Positions 25,715 to 33,311 of a stretch of DNA of 33,311 nt are shown in pieces. Position 1 is the stretch's first letter. Each line of letters opens with the position of its first letter. Origin of the DNA: Acidobacteriota bacterium. GTDB lineage: Bacteria; Acidobacteriota; Thermoanaerobaculia; Multivoradales; JAHEKO01. The stretch spans positions 6,931 to 40,241 of the forward strand of contig JADFQD010000018.1 of the NCBI GenBank assembly GCA_022561975.1. The letters are read 5' to 3'. Both the position numbers and the translations under genes were made by a program. The notes beneath the pieces were generated by a model that did not search any database, was not told where the DNA came from, and saw only the letters and a list, made by a program, of their open reading frames with translations.

Positions 25715-25886
25715 AGACGGCGGCCGCCGGCGACGTCAACACGATGCCGCTGATTCTCGACTGCGTCAAGTCGCACTGCACGGTAGGAGAGATCAGCGAT
25801 GCGCTGCGAGACGTGTTCGGTACCTACGAGGAACCTGCGGTCTTCTAGGCGAGCGTTGGCAGTTCTCTTTGGGCCGCGGCCGGCTT

Positions 25887-25895
25887 TGGTAAGAT
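25887..25895 (+). promoter_or_regulatory. Candidate extended -10 just before the small mutase subunit
   Basis: TGGTAAGAT (TG-n-TAAGAT) ends nine bases before ATG 25905, so transcription would begin within about three bases of the start codon. No ribosome-binding site lies before this ATG, which fits a leaderless mRNA. The match is short and could be chance. Confidence 0.3.
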
Positions 25896-25904
25896 CCGGA
25901 CGCG

Positions 25905-26342
25905 ATGACCGGATCTCAACACCGCATACTGATCGCGAAGCCCGGTTTGGATGGGCACGACCGAGGAGCAAAGATCATCGCGCGAGCGCTGCGCGACGCC
26001 GGTTTCGAAGTCATCTATTCGGGGTTGCGCCAGACGCCCGAGCAGATTGTGGCGGCGGCAATTCAGGAAGATGTGCGTGCGGTCGGGCTGTCCATACTCT
26101 CCGGAGCTCACAACGTACTGCTACCCGAGATAACCGACCTTCTGGCCAAGAACGAAGCCTCGGAGATTCTGGTTTTCGCCGGTGGCATCATTCCGGAGCA
26201 GGACATCCAACCGCTCCAAGAGTCCGGAATCGACAAGATATTTCTGCCCGGAACCGTGACCGGCGATGTTGTCGCCTACTTGCACGAACGCTTGTCGGCG
26301 GCCGCCGGCGGCGATACCGCCGGAAGCAGGCACAGAGAATAA
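25905..26342 (+). CDS. B12-binding small subunit of the acyl-CoA mutase (McmB/IcmB type)
   Basis: A 145-residue free-standing cobalamin-binding domain that pairs with the barrel subunit 190 bases upstream. The base-off B12 motif D16-x-H18-x-x-G21 is intact ([10 protein letters not shown]); His18 is the lower cobalt ligand. The Rossmann-like SILSGAHN and VFAGGIIP segments follow, then the small C-terminal tail. Its size matches IcmB and archaeal McmB, and the split organisation suits the Phe/Gln signature of the large subunit. The GTPase chaperone (MeaB) and epimerase usually associated with methylmalonyl-CoA mutase are not in the window. A receiver protein follows after 25 bases. Confidence 0.93.
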   Translation: MTGSQHRILIAKPGLDGHDRGAKIIARALRDAGFEVIYSGLRQTPEQIVAAAIQEDVRAVGLSILSGAHNVLLPEITDLLAKNEASEILVFAGGIIPEQDIQPLQESGIDKIFLPGTVTGDVVAYLHERLSAAAGGDTAGSRHRE

Positions 26343-26367
26343 CCGCCCCTGAGCTACTGGAGGAAAG

Positions 26368-27075
26368 ATGACCCAGACCATTTTGTTGGCCGACGACAGC
26401 GTAACGATCCGAAAGGTGGTCGAACTGACCTTCATGGACGAGAGCTTCGACCTGGTTACGGTCGGCAGCGGAGCGGAAGCCCTCGAGCGCTTTGACCCGA
26501 GCATCGACCTGGTGATCGCTGACGTTCACATGCCTGGCGCGGATGGATACCAGGTTTGTGCCGAGGTCAAAAAGCGGTCTTCGAAGACCCCCGTGCTGCT
26601 CCTTGTGGGCACCTTCGAAACCTTTGATGAGAAAAAGGCATCGGATGCGGGAGCCGACGGCCACCTGAAGAAGCCTTTCGATTCCCAGGATCTTCTCGGT
26701 CGGGTGCATGAGCTCTTGGCTCGATCTGAAGGTGCCGGTGCGAATTCCGAGCCGGCCCCGGAGTCGACCTTGGGCCCGGCGCCAGGTGCCGATGGATCCA
26801 AACCGGCCGATGTTACCGATTCAATGGCGGCTGCGTCGGTCGGCGCGCGAGAGTCACCCGCCCAGCCGGAGCCGTCAGGAGCAGCGCCGGTTGTTTCGGG
26901 GGACGCGGGGTCGGATCTCGAGTTGTCCGAAGAGTCCATCGATCGGATCGCTCGACGGGTGGTCGAATTACTCTCGGAAGACACCCTTCGCGAGGTGGCC
27001 TGGGAAGTGATCCCGGACCTGGCTGAGGTCGTGATCAAGGAGCGTCTCAACGAACTCGAAAGCCAGGTCGAGTGA
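26368..27075 (+). CDS. Receiver-domain protein with Ala/Pro linker and helical tail
   Basis: Residues 1-120 form a receiver domain with Asp52 (LVIADVHMPGADG), acidic pair Asp9-Asp10, and Lys102 (LKKPF). A roughly 65-residue Ala/Pro/Ser/Gly-rich linker leads to a conserved-looking helical end (SEESIDRIARRVVELLSEDTLREVAWEVIPDLAEVVIKERL). There is no DNA-binding or enzymatic output domain. The tail may bind a partner or dimerise. Similar proteins are common in Acidobacteriota and delta-proteobacteria. The ribosome-binding site GGAGGAAAG directly before ATG is strong. It may be co-transcribed with the mutase small subunit. It is the last gene before the composition break. Confidence 0.88.
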   Translation: MTQTILLADDSVTIRKVVELTFMDESFDLVTVGSGAEALERFDPSIDLVIADVHMPGADGYQVCAEVKKRSSKTPVLLLVGTFETFDEKKASDAGADGHLKKPFDSQDLLGRVHELLARSEGAGANSEPAPESTLGPAPGADGSKPADVTDSMAAASVGARESPAQPEPSGAAPVVSGDAGSDLELSEESIDRIARRVVELLSEDTLREVAWEVIPDLAEVVIKERLNELESQVE

Positions 27076-27092
27076 GCCGATGCGCAAGCCGT

Positions 27093-27111
27093 CGCTCGTC
27101 CTTCGAGAGCC

Positions 27112-27123
<12 letters not shown>
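27093..27123. repeat. Long palindrome of the dispersed CCTTCGAG/CTCAGG type
   Basis: Arms CGCTCGTCCT and AGGACGAGCG are perfect complements (10 bp), with a further GAG/CTC pairing inside after a 2-base bulge. Palindromes with this core are scattered in many high-GC genomes. There is no T-tract, so it is not an intrinsic terminator. It contains the miaB stop codon (27112-27114) and lies at the junction between the two parts of the window. Confidence 0.75.
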
Positions 27124-28443
<1,320 letters not shown>

Positions 28444-28469
28444 CGACCCTCTCGCGGCGTGTTCGGGGA

Positions 28470-28558
28470 TGGCGGAGGGAGCGGGATTCGAACCCGCGTG
28501 GGCCTTTCAGCCCTCCCGCTTAGCAGGCGGGTGCACTAGGCCACTATGCGACCCCTCC
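28470..28558 (-). tRNA. tRNA-Ser (GCU)
   Basis: Read on minus, 89 bases including an encoded CCA. The acceptor GGAGGGG pairs with TCCCTCC (one G-U). The D-arm is followed by anticodon stem CCGCC and loop CTGCTAA, with anticodon GCT. A long variable arm typical of serine tRNA and the T-loop GGTTCGAATCC are present. It decodes AGC and AGU. Confidence 0.95.
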
Positions 28559-28648
28559 AACCGGGTTACGAGCATACCAGAGCGCGCGGGCACCGGCAGC
28601 GGCGCCGGCGCTACAATGACCGCCGCCCGTCAGCGCAAGGAGCACGCC

Positions 28649-28843
28649 ATGCCCGACCTGAGCCCCGAAGAGGTCCGCGCCCAGCTGCTTGCGCTCGGGC
28701 TCGCACCCCTCGACGATGACGACCTCGCCGAGGTCGCTCACCGCATCAACGCCATCAACGAGGCGGTCCTCGCCCTCGAGCACCCCGACGCGGACACCAT
28801 CGAGCCGCTGCCGGTCTTCTGGCTGACCGAGGAGCAGCCGTAG
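28649..28843 (+). CDS. Small GatC/AtzG-like protein
   Basis: A 64-residue acidic helical protein (DLSPEEVRAQLLALGLAPLDDDDLAEVAHRINAINEAVLALEHP) ending just one base before the amidase start. AAGGAG six bases before ATG fixes the start; the longer open frame upstream only crosses the antisense of the tRNA. Short helical partners of this type (GatC, AtzG) wrap around amidase-signature enzymes and are encoded directly before them, so I infer a subunit of the following amidase. Sequence similarity to GatC itself is weak, and I cannot name the complex. Confidence 0.75.
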   Translation: MPDLSPEEVRAQLLALGLAPLDDDDLAEVAHRINAINEAVLALEHPDADTIEPLPVFWLTEEQP

Positions 28844-28844
28844 C

Positions 28845-30251
28845 GTGGCGAACGACCCCACGCTCGCCTCGGCCACCGCGCAGTCGGCGCTGATCGCGCG
28901 CGGCGAGCTCTCGCCCGTCGAGCTCACGCAGGCGTACTTGAAGCGCGCCGGGCAGCTCGCGCGGCTCAACGCCTACATCACGCTGGACCCCGACGGCGCG
29001 CTCAAGGCCGCCCGCGCCGCCGAGGCCGAGCTCTCCCGCGGGAGCTCGCGCGGCCCGCTCCACGGGCTGCCCGTCGCGGTCAAGGACCAGCTCGACGCCA
29101 AGGGCTTGCGGACGACGCTCGGCGGGAAGATCGCCGACTACGTGGCGACGGAGGACGCGAGCGCGGTCGCACGGCTGCGCGAGGCGGGCGCGGTGATCCT
29201 CGGCAAGCTCAACATGAGCGAATACGCGCTCGGCGGCAGCATCGAGCACCCCTTCGGCGTGCCCCACAACCCGTGGGACGAGGAGCGCCAGGCCGGCCAG
29301 TCGAGCTCCGGGTCGGGCGTCGCGGTCGCCGCGTCGCTCTGCGCGGCAGCCCTCGGCGGCGACACCGCCGGGTCCATCCGCAGTCCGTCGGCCTGGTGTG
29401 GCATCGTCGGCCTGCGCCCCACCTGGGGCCGCGTGAGCCGCCGCGGCGCCTTCCCGATGGCGTGGTCCATGGACACGGTCGGCCCGATGGCCAAGACGGT
29501 GGAGGACGCAGCGTTGGTGTTCCAGGCGATCGCCGGTCACGACCCCGGCGATCCGTACACGTCACGACGGCCCGTCGAGCCCATCGACTGGACGCCGGAG
29601 CAGGGGCTCGGAGGGCTGCGCGTGGGGCTCGTGCGCGAGAGCATCGACGGCGGTGCGGCCAGCGACGAGGTGGCGGCCGCCGTGCATGCCGCGCTCGGCG
29701 TGCTCGGCGAGGCCGGCGCCTCGGTCGGCGACGCGACGCTGCCGCTCTTCGCGAACGGTGGGCTGATCGCCAACGCGCTGGCGGATGTGGAGGCGGCGCA
29801 CGTCCACCGCCGCTGGATCCGCGAACGGGCGGCGGACTACGACTTCGCGACGCGCCGGCGGCTGCTCGCATCGAGCCTCATCCCGGCGACGGCGTACGTG
29901 AAGCTGACGCGGTTCCGCGCGCTGATGCGCCGCGACGTGATCGCCGCGCTGGACCGCTTCGACGTGCTCGTGCTGCCGACCCAGCCGGAGGCGGCGCCGA
30001 AGATCGCGACGGAGACCGGCCTGACGAGCAAGGAAGCGGTGATGCGCCAGTTCTTCGGGTCGCGCTCCCACCGCAGCCCCTTCAACCTCGCGGGCACCCC
30101 GGCGATGGCGGTCCCCTGCGGCTTCACCGAAGGGGGGCTGCCGATCAGCATGCAGGTCGCGGGCCGGCCCTTCGACGAGAACACGGTGTTCCGCGTCGGG
30201 TACGCCTACCAGCAGCGGACCGACTGGCACGAACGCCGGCCGCCGGTCTAG
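28845..30251 (+). CDS. Amidase-signature family hydrolase
   Basis: A 468-residue amidase with the Ser-cisSer-Lys triad: Lys80 (LPVAVKDQLDAKG), Ser154 (GQSSSGSG) and nucleophile Ser177 (GGDTAGSIRSPSAWCGIVGLRPT). The start is GTG, one base after the small GatC/AtzG-like ORF, so the two are co-translated. The family includes GatA, biuret-type hydrolases (AtzE) and general amidases. No GatB is nearby, which argues against a tRNA amidotransferase and for a small-molecule amide hydrolase. The substrate is unknown. It ends in a CTAG shared with the stop of the converging gene. Confidence 0.93.
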   Translation: MANDPTLASATAQSALIARGELSPVELTQAYLKRAGQLARLNAYITLDPDGALKAARAAEAELSRGSSRGPLHGLPVAVKDQLDAKGLRTTLGGKIADYVATEDASAVARLREAGAVILGKLNMSEYALGGSIEHPFGVPHNPWDEERQAGQSSSGSGVAVAASLCAAALGGDTAGSIRSPSAWCGIVGLRPTWGRVSRRGAFPMAWSMDTVGPMAKTVEDAALVFQAIAGHDPGDPYTSRRPVEPIDWTPEQGLGGLRVGLVRESIDGGAASDEVAAAVHAALGVLGEAGASVGDATLPLFANGGLIANALADVEAAHVHRRWIRERAADYDFATRRRLLASSLIPATAYVKLTRFRALMRRDVIAALDRFDVLVLPTQPEAAPKIATETGLTSKEAVMRQFFGSRSHRSPFNLAGTPAMAVPCGFTEGGLPISMQVAGRPFDENTVFRVGYAYQQRTDWHERRPPV

Positions 30252-30796
30252 ACGCGCAAGCGAACGAGACGGTCGTTGGCGTCGAATCCGCCCTCGACGA
30301 TCCCGAACGTCAGTTCCCAGCTCCCCTGCCGCCAGTTCACGCACGGCACCTGATGATTGCCCTCCGGGCTGCGCCAGATCGTGCCGGGGAAGATCAGCGA
30401 GTACCGCTGGAACTCCTCCGGTATCTCGCCCGGGTGGGCCATCAGGTACTCGGCGTGGCGCTGTCCCAGCATCCCCTCGAGCGCCAGCACGCGCTCAACG
30501 ACCTCCTCCCCGAAGAGATCCTCTTCGCCCTCGGCCTTGAACGGCGTGACCTCGATCGTATCCCCTGAGACGGTCGGCGGCTCGACCGCGTCCTCGACGA
30601 GCTCCCAGCCGTCCTTGGTCTTGTCGTGCTCGAGCGTGCCGCCGACCTCGCCGGACACGACGAGTCCCCCGAGCAGCGCGTCCAGGCCGGCAGGGTCGTC
30701 GGTCCATCGCTTGGCGGCCGCCTCGTCGATCTCGCTCGGGAGATGGGCAACGACCGCCGCGACGAAGTCCCGGTACCATCCAGGGAGTGGGGTCAT
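30248..30796 (-). CDS. Hypothetical protein (182 aa)
   Basis: No named family recognised. Residues 1-60 are an acidic helical part (WYRDFVAAVVAHLPSEIDEA). The C-terminal third is distinctive: LGQRHAEYLMAHPGEIPEEF followed by LIFPGTIWRSPEGNHQVPCV and a Trp-rich end, a pattern I recall in uncharacterised proteins of uncultured bacteria. There is no signal peptide, membrane segment or catalytic motif. ATG 30796 is the most downstream start that keeps the full domain. A much longer open frame continues upstream but crosses tRNA-Ala and is low-complexity. The gene shares a CTAG stop with the amidase. Confidence 0.7.
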   Translation of the reverse strand: MTPLPGWYRDFVAAVVAHLPSEIDEAAAKRWTDDPAGLDALLGGLVVSGEVGGTLEHDKTKDGWELVEDAVEPPTVSGDTIEVTPFKAEGEEDLFGEEVVERVLALEGMLGQRHAEYLMAHPGEIPEEFQRYSLIFPGTIWRSPEGNHQVPCVNWRQGSWELTFGIVEGGFDANDRLVRLRV

Positions 30797-30913
30797 GGGG
30801 TGGCGTACCTCGGTATCTGCTGCCGCGCTCGCACGAAGGGCCGGCCGGGCGCGTGGGGCGTGCGTGAAGTGACGGGGCTGGCGCCGGCGAGTGGGTGCAG
30901 GGCTGTGCCCTGC

Positions 30914-30988
30914 TGGTGGACCTGGAGGGATTTGAACCCTCGACCCCCTCAATGCCATTGAGGTGCGCTCCCGCTGCGCCACAGGCCC
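30914..30988 (-). tRNA. tRNA-Ala (GGC)
   Basis: Read on minus, 75 bases with encoded CCA. Acceptor GGGCCTG pairs with CAGGTCC. The anticodon stem CCTCA/TGAGG encloses loop ATGGCAT, with anticodon GGC. The T-arm GGGTTCAAATCCC is intact. It decodes GCC and GCU. Confidence 0.95.
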
Positions 30989-31049
30989 ACGCGCTGAGGC
31001 CGGAGACGGCGCTCCGGCCACCCGCGCATCATAGCACCGCCCTCTGGCT

Positions 31050-31511
31050 TCAGACGCGCCCCTGCTTGACGTCCCACTCGCGCAACAGCGCCGCGCATTC
31101 GGCTCCGAGCACGCCGCTATCGATGGCGGTGCCCTGCCCGACGGTCTCGAGCAGCTGCCGTACGGTGTAACCGCCCCAGCGCTTTTCGCCGGGCGTGTGC
31201 ATCGCGCCAACCACGAGCGCCGGAACGTTGTTCGCGACCATGGCGCCGCAGCACATCGGGCACGGCTCGAGCGTCGTGTAGAGCGTGCACCCCCCGAAGT
31301 CGAGCGACCCCGCACGGCGGGCCGCGTCCCTGAGCGCCGTGACCTCGGCGTGGCCGGTCGGGTCCACCGCAGACTCGCGCTGATTGCCCCCCTGACCGAT
31401 CACCGCACCGTTGCGCACGACGACCGCGCCGATGGCCCGGTTGCCGGCCTCGCCAGCCTTGCGCGCTTCCTCGAGCGCGATGCGCATGAACGGCTCGTGG
31501 TCGTCGGCCAT
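31050..31511 (-). CDS. Nucleoside/nucleobase deaminase (CDA fold, TadA/guanine-deaminase-like)
   Basis: A 153-residue zinc deaminase of the cytidine-deaminase-like fold. The metal and catalytic motif H54-A-E56 (GHAEVTALRDA) and the second motif P-C84-x2-C87 (TLEPCPMCCGAM) are intact. Length and motifs fit the TadA/guanine-deaminase group; which substrate (tRNA-A34, guanine or another base) cannot be decided by eye. It lies four bases after the SDR gene and on the same strand, so they form an operon. Confidence 0.88.
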   Translation of the reverse strand: MADDHEPFMRIALEEARKAGEAGNRAIGAVVVRNGAVIGQGGNQRESAVDPTGHAEVTALRDAARRAGSLDFGGCTLYTTLEPCPMCCGAMVANNVPALVVGAMHTPGEKRWGGYTVRQLLETVGQGTAIDSGVLGAECAALLREWDVKQGRV

Positions 31512-31515
31512 GGCC

Positions 31516-32433
31516 TTACTCGGCGCTTCCCAGCGCTTCGCGCAGGGCCACGTCCAGCTCCGTGTAAGCGAACGCGTAGCCCGCGGCCTCAGCCGCCCGC
31601 GGCAGGACGCGCCGGCTGTCGAGCACCTCGACCGCGAACTCGCCGAGCACGAGCTTGATCGCGAGCGTCGGTGCGGGGAGCAGCGCTGGACGTCCCAAGA
31701 CGCGGCCCACCGCCTTGGCGAAGTCGCGCTGGCGCACCGGCGCGGGCGCGGTCGCGTTCACCGGCCCGCTCATGCCGTCGTCCTCCAGCGCCCGGCGGTA
31801 GAGGCCAATCACGTCGTCGAGGTGGACCCACGGCCACCACTGCTCCCCAGAGCCCATCGGGCCGCCGAGCCCGAGCTTGAACAGGGGTAGCTGCGGCTTC
31901 AAGAACGGGGAGTCCCTCCCGAGCAGGAAGCCCACGCGGAGACGGACGACGCGCACCCCGAGCCGCTCGGCGGAGGCGGCGGCGGCCTCCCAGTCCTTCG
32001 TCAGGCCGGGGAGGAACCCCTCGCCCGGCGGCTCGGGCTCCGCAAGCTTGGCCTCGCCTCGGTTGCCGTAGTAGCCGATCGCGCTCGCATTCACGAGCAC
32101 GGTGGGACGGTGCGCGAGCTGGCGGATGCCGTCGACCAGGTTCCGCGTTGCCTGGATGCGCGTGTCGTAGATCGCGCGCTTCTTCAGAGCGGTCCAGCGG
32201 CCGACGATGGGCTCGCCGACCAGGTTGACGACGGCGTCGACGCCGTCCCATGCCGCCTCCGGCGGCTCTGCCTCCGTCGGCAGCCAGACGTGGGCGGCTG
32301 CGAGCTCGGGGAGCGCCGCCTTCGCCTGGAACGGGTATCGCGACAGCGCCACGACCTCGTGGCCCGCCCCAACGAGCGAGCGCGTCAGCGCCCGGCCGAT
32401 GTAGCCGGACGCGCCGGTGATCAGGACCCGCAT
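31516..32433 (-). CDS. TIGR01777-type NAD(P)-dependent epimerase (SDR39U1 family)
   Basis: A 305-residue extended/atypical SDR. The nucleotide-binding GASGYIGRAL is at residues 7-16. The segments VNLVGEPI and LVNASAIGYYGNRG (with the Tyr) follow, then the family-typical WWPWVHLDDVIGLYRRAL. The C-terminal domain of the family is complete (LLPAPTLAIKLVLGEFA). Substrates of this family are poorly known; it is often found near housekeeping genes. The stop lies four bases before the deaminase start, and the ABC ATPase gene ends 18 bases upstream. Confidence 0.92.
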   Translation of the reverse strand: MRVLITGASGYIGRALTRSLVGAGHEVVALSRYPFQAKAALPELAAAHVWLPTEAEPPEAAWDGVDAVVNLVGEPIVGRWTALKKRAIYDTRIQATRNLVDGIRQLAHRPTVLVNASAIGYYGNRGEAKLAEPEPPGEGFLPGLTKDWEAAAASAERLGVRVVRLRVGFLLGRDSPFLKPQLPLFKLGLGGPMGSGEQWWPWVHLDDVIGLYRRALEDDGMSGPVNATAPAPVRQRDFAKAVGRVLGRPALLPAPTLAIKLVLGEFAVEVLDSRRVLPRAAEAAGYAFAYTELDVALREALGSAE

Positions 32434-32451
32434 GGCATGGCTCTCGGCCCG

Positions 32452-33311
32452 CTATCCGCTCGACGCTGACGTGGCGTCGACAGGTTCCGCGCCGGGCCGC
32501 TGCATCTCCGCCAGCTCGTCCACGGGGATGTGGCAGTAGATCCGGTGCTCGGGCGAGCCGGGGCCGGTGCGCGCGGGTGGAGGCGTGTCGTCGCAGATGG
32601 AGCCGATCTTGCGGGGACAGCGCCCGGCGAAGAAGCAGCCCTTGAAGGCCTCGCGCAGCGTGGGCACGGCGCCCTCGAGCCGGATGCGCGTCGGCTCGGC
32701 GTCCGGGTCCGGGACCGGCGCCGCGGAGAGCAGCGCCTCCGTGTAGGGATGCGACGGCGCCGCCAGGACGCTGTCGGCGGGGCCGCATTCGGCGACGTGC
32801 CCGGCGTAGAGCACCAGTATGTCGTCGGAGACGTAGCGGACGACGGCCAGGTCGTGGGAGATGAAGATGTACGAGGCGCCCTCCTCGCGCTGGTGGGCCT
32901 TGAGCAGGTTGAGCACCTGTGCCTGGACCGAGACGTCGAGTGCGGAGACTGCCTCGTCGGCGACGATGATGTCCGCGCTGCCGGCGAAGGCGCCTGCGAG
33001 CGCCACCCGCTGCTGCTGGCCGCCGGAGAGCTCGCCCGGACGGCGGCTGAGGTAGTCGGCACTCAGGCCGACGGCCTCCATCAGCTCGACCGCCCGCTCG
33101 CGCCGCTCCCGGGGGTTCAGGCCGGTGAACTTCTTGAGCGACCGCAGGATCGCGTGCCGGACCGGCATCCTCGGGTTGAGCGAGGCGGTCGGGTTCTGGA
33201 ACACCATCCGCATGGCGGCCTGCTGGTCGCGGGTCCGGTCGTCCACGTTGCGCGCCAAAGCCTCGCCATGCAGCTGGTTCTCGCCGCCGGTCAGCGGGAC
33301 GAGGCCGACCA
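32452..33311 (-). CDS. Peptide/nickel-type ABC transporter ATP-binding protein (5' part missing)
   Basis: The frame runs to the right edge without a start, so the N-terminus with Walker A lies outside the window. TTG 33258 is internal, since GLVPLTGGENQLHGEAL upstream of it is already ABC sequence. Visible are the Q-loop VFQNPTASLNP, the signature LSGGQQQRVALAGAF, Walker B IIVADEAVSALD, the H-loop ISHDLAVV and the oligopeptide-transporter C-terminal domain (HPYTEALLSAAP, GCFFAGRCP). This is the DppF/OppF type that energises peptide or nickel import. The permeases and binding protein are not in view. It is transcribed toward the SDR gene. Confidence 0.95.
   Translation of the reverse strand, partial: VGLVPLTGGENQLHGEALARNVDDRTRDQQAAMRMVFQNPTASLNPRMPVRHAILRSLKKFTGLNPRERRERAVELMEAVGLSADYLSRRPGELSGGQQQRVALAGAFAGSADIIVADEAVSALDVSVQAQVLNLLKAHQREEGASYIFISHDLAVVRYVSDDILVLYAGHVAECGPADSVLAAPSHPYTEALLSAAPVPDPDAEPTRIRLEGAVPTLREAFKGCFFAGRCPRKIGSICDDTPPPARTGPGSPEHRIYCHIPVDELAEMQRPGAEPVDATSASSG

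Noticed and set aside
28469-28648. Longer start for the small GatC/AtzG-like ORF
   Set aside because: That part is antisense to tRNA-Ser; AAGGAG fixes ATG 28649.
29273-30568. Long plus-strand frame (over 400 codons) overlapping the amidase
   Set aside because: Arg/Gly/Ala-rich shadow frame of a very high-GC gene; the amidase frame carries all family motifs.
30797-31315. Long extension of the 182-residue hypothetical protein
   Set aside because: Runs across tRNA-Ala and the 3' end of the deaminase gene with Arg/Ala/Ser low complexity.

Overview
This window looks like a bacterial metagenome contig made of two unlike parts. Bases 1 to about 27,075 carry Gram-negative-style housekeeping genes at moderately high GC. 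They include a two-PDZ HtrA protease, a sigma-54 activator, a rimP-nusA-infB-rbfA-truB-rpsO-pnp transcription/translation operon, and a B12-dependent acyl-CoA mutase in two subunits. Gene style and order suggest Acidobacteriota (moderate confidence, from protein style only). From about 27,076 to the end the GC is visibly higher. The MiaB there has a Chloroflexota-like N-terminus (YHVWTVGCQMNKADSERL), and the gene content changes to tRNA-Ser, tRNA-Ala, an amidase, a deaminase, an SDR epimerase and a peptide-type ABC ATPase. A dispersed-type palindrome sits at the change-over (27,093-27,123). I treat it as a probable assembly chimera or recombination joint.

Layout, left part. (i) 1-2.9 kb is a small, lower-GC defence islet: a TIR protein on plus, converging on a three-domain AbiJ-NTD3-like / 'NWDGGT' / TIR protein on minus. 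Both keep the glutamate that TIR NADases use. (ii) 3.0-5.7 kb holds radC and metG on plus. (iii) 17.7-5.8 kb, read on minus, is one long cluster: rimP, nusA, infB, ylxP (DUF503), rbfA, nrnA, truB, rpsO, pnp, a REC-HD-GYP c-di-GMP phosphodiesterase and nif3. It starts from a good sigma-70 promoter (17,740-17,769), followed at once by an intrinsic terminator (17,682-17,707) before rimP. That looks like an attenuator in a nusA operon. (iv) 18.1-21.7 kb on plus: htrA, a terminator, an NtrC-type regulator and pyrE. (v) 22.0-27.1 kb on plus is an acyl-CoA catabolism cluster: an intact acyl-CoA dehydrogenase, a second one broken by an internal deletion, a large B12 mutase subunit whose 3' end is frameshifted by a 29-bp tandem duplication, the small B12-binding subunit, and a receiver protein.

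The mutase is the most informative gene. At the two positions that separate methylmalonyl-CoA mutase (Tyr, Arg) from isobutyryl-CoA mutase (Phe, Gln) it has Phe103 and Gln222. Its split large/small organisation and its dehydrogenase neighbours also fit a butyryl/isobutyryl-CoA mutase rather than the methylmalonyl-CoA mutase that automated annotation would call.

Layout, right part. miaB (minus), tRNA-Ser(GCU) (minus), a GatC/AtzG-like small ORF with an amidase (plus), a hypothetical protein (minus), tRNA-Ala(GGC) (minus), a nucleoside deaminase, a TIGR01777-type epimerase, and the 3' part of an oligopeptide ABC ATPase running off the right edge. I saw no CRISPR array, rRNA, insertion sequence or phage module.
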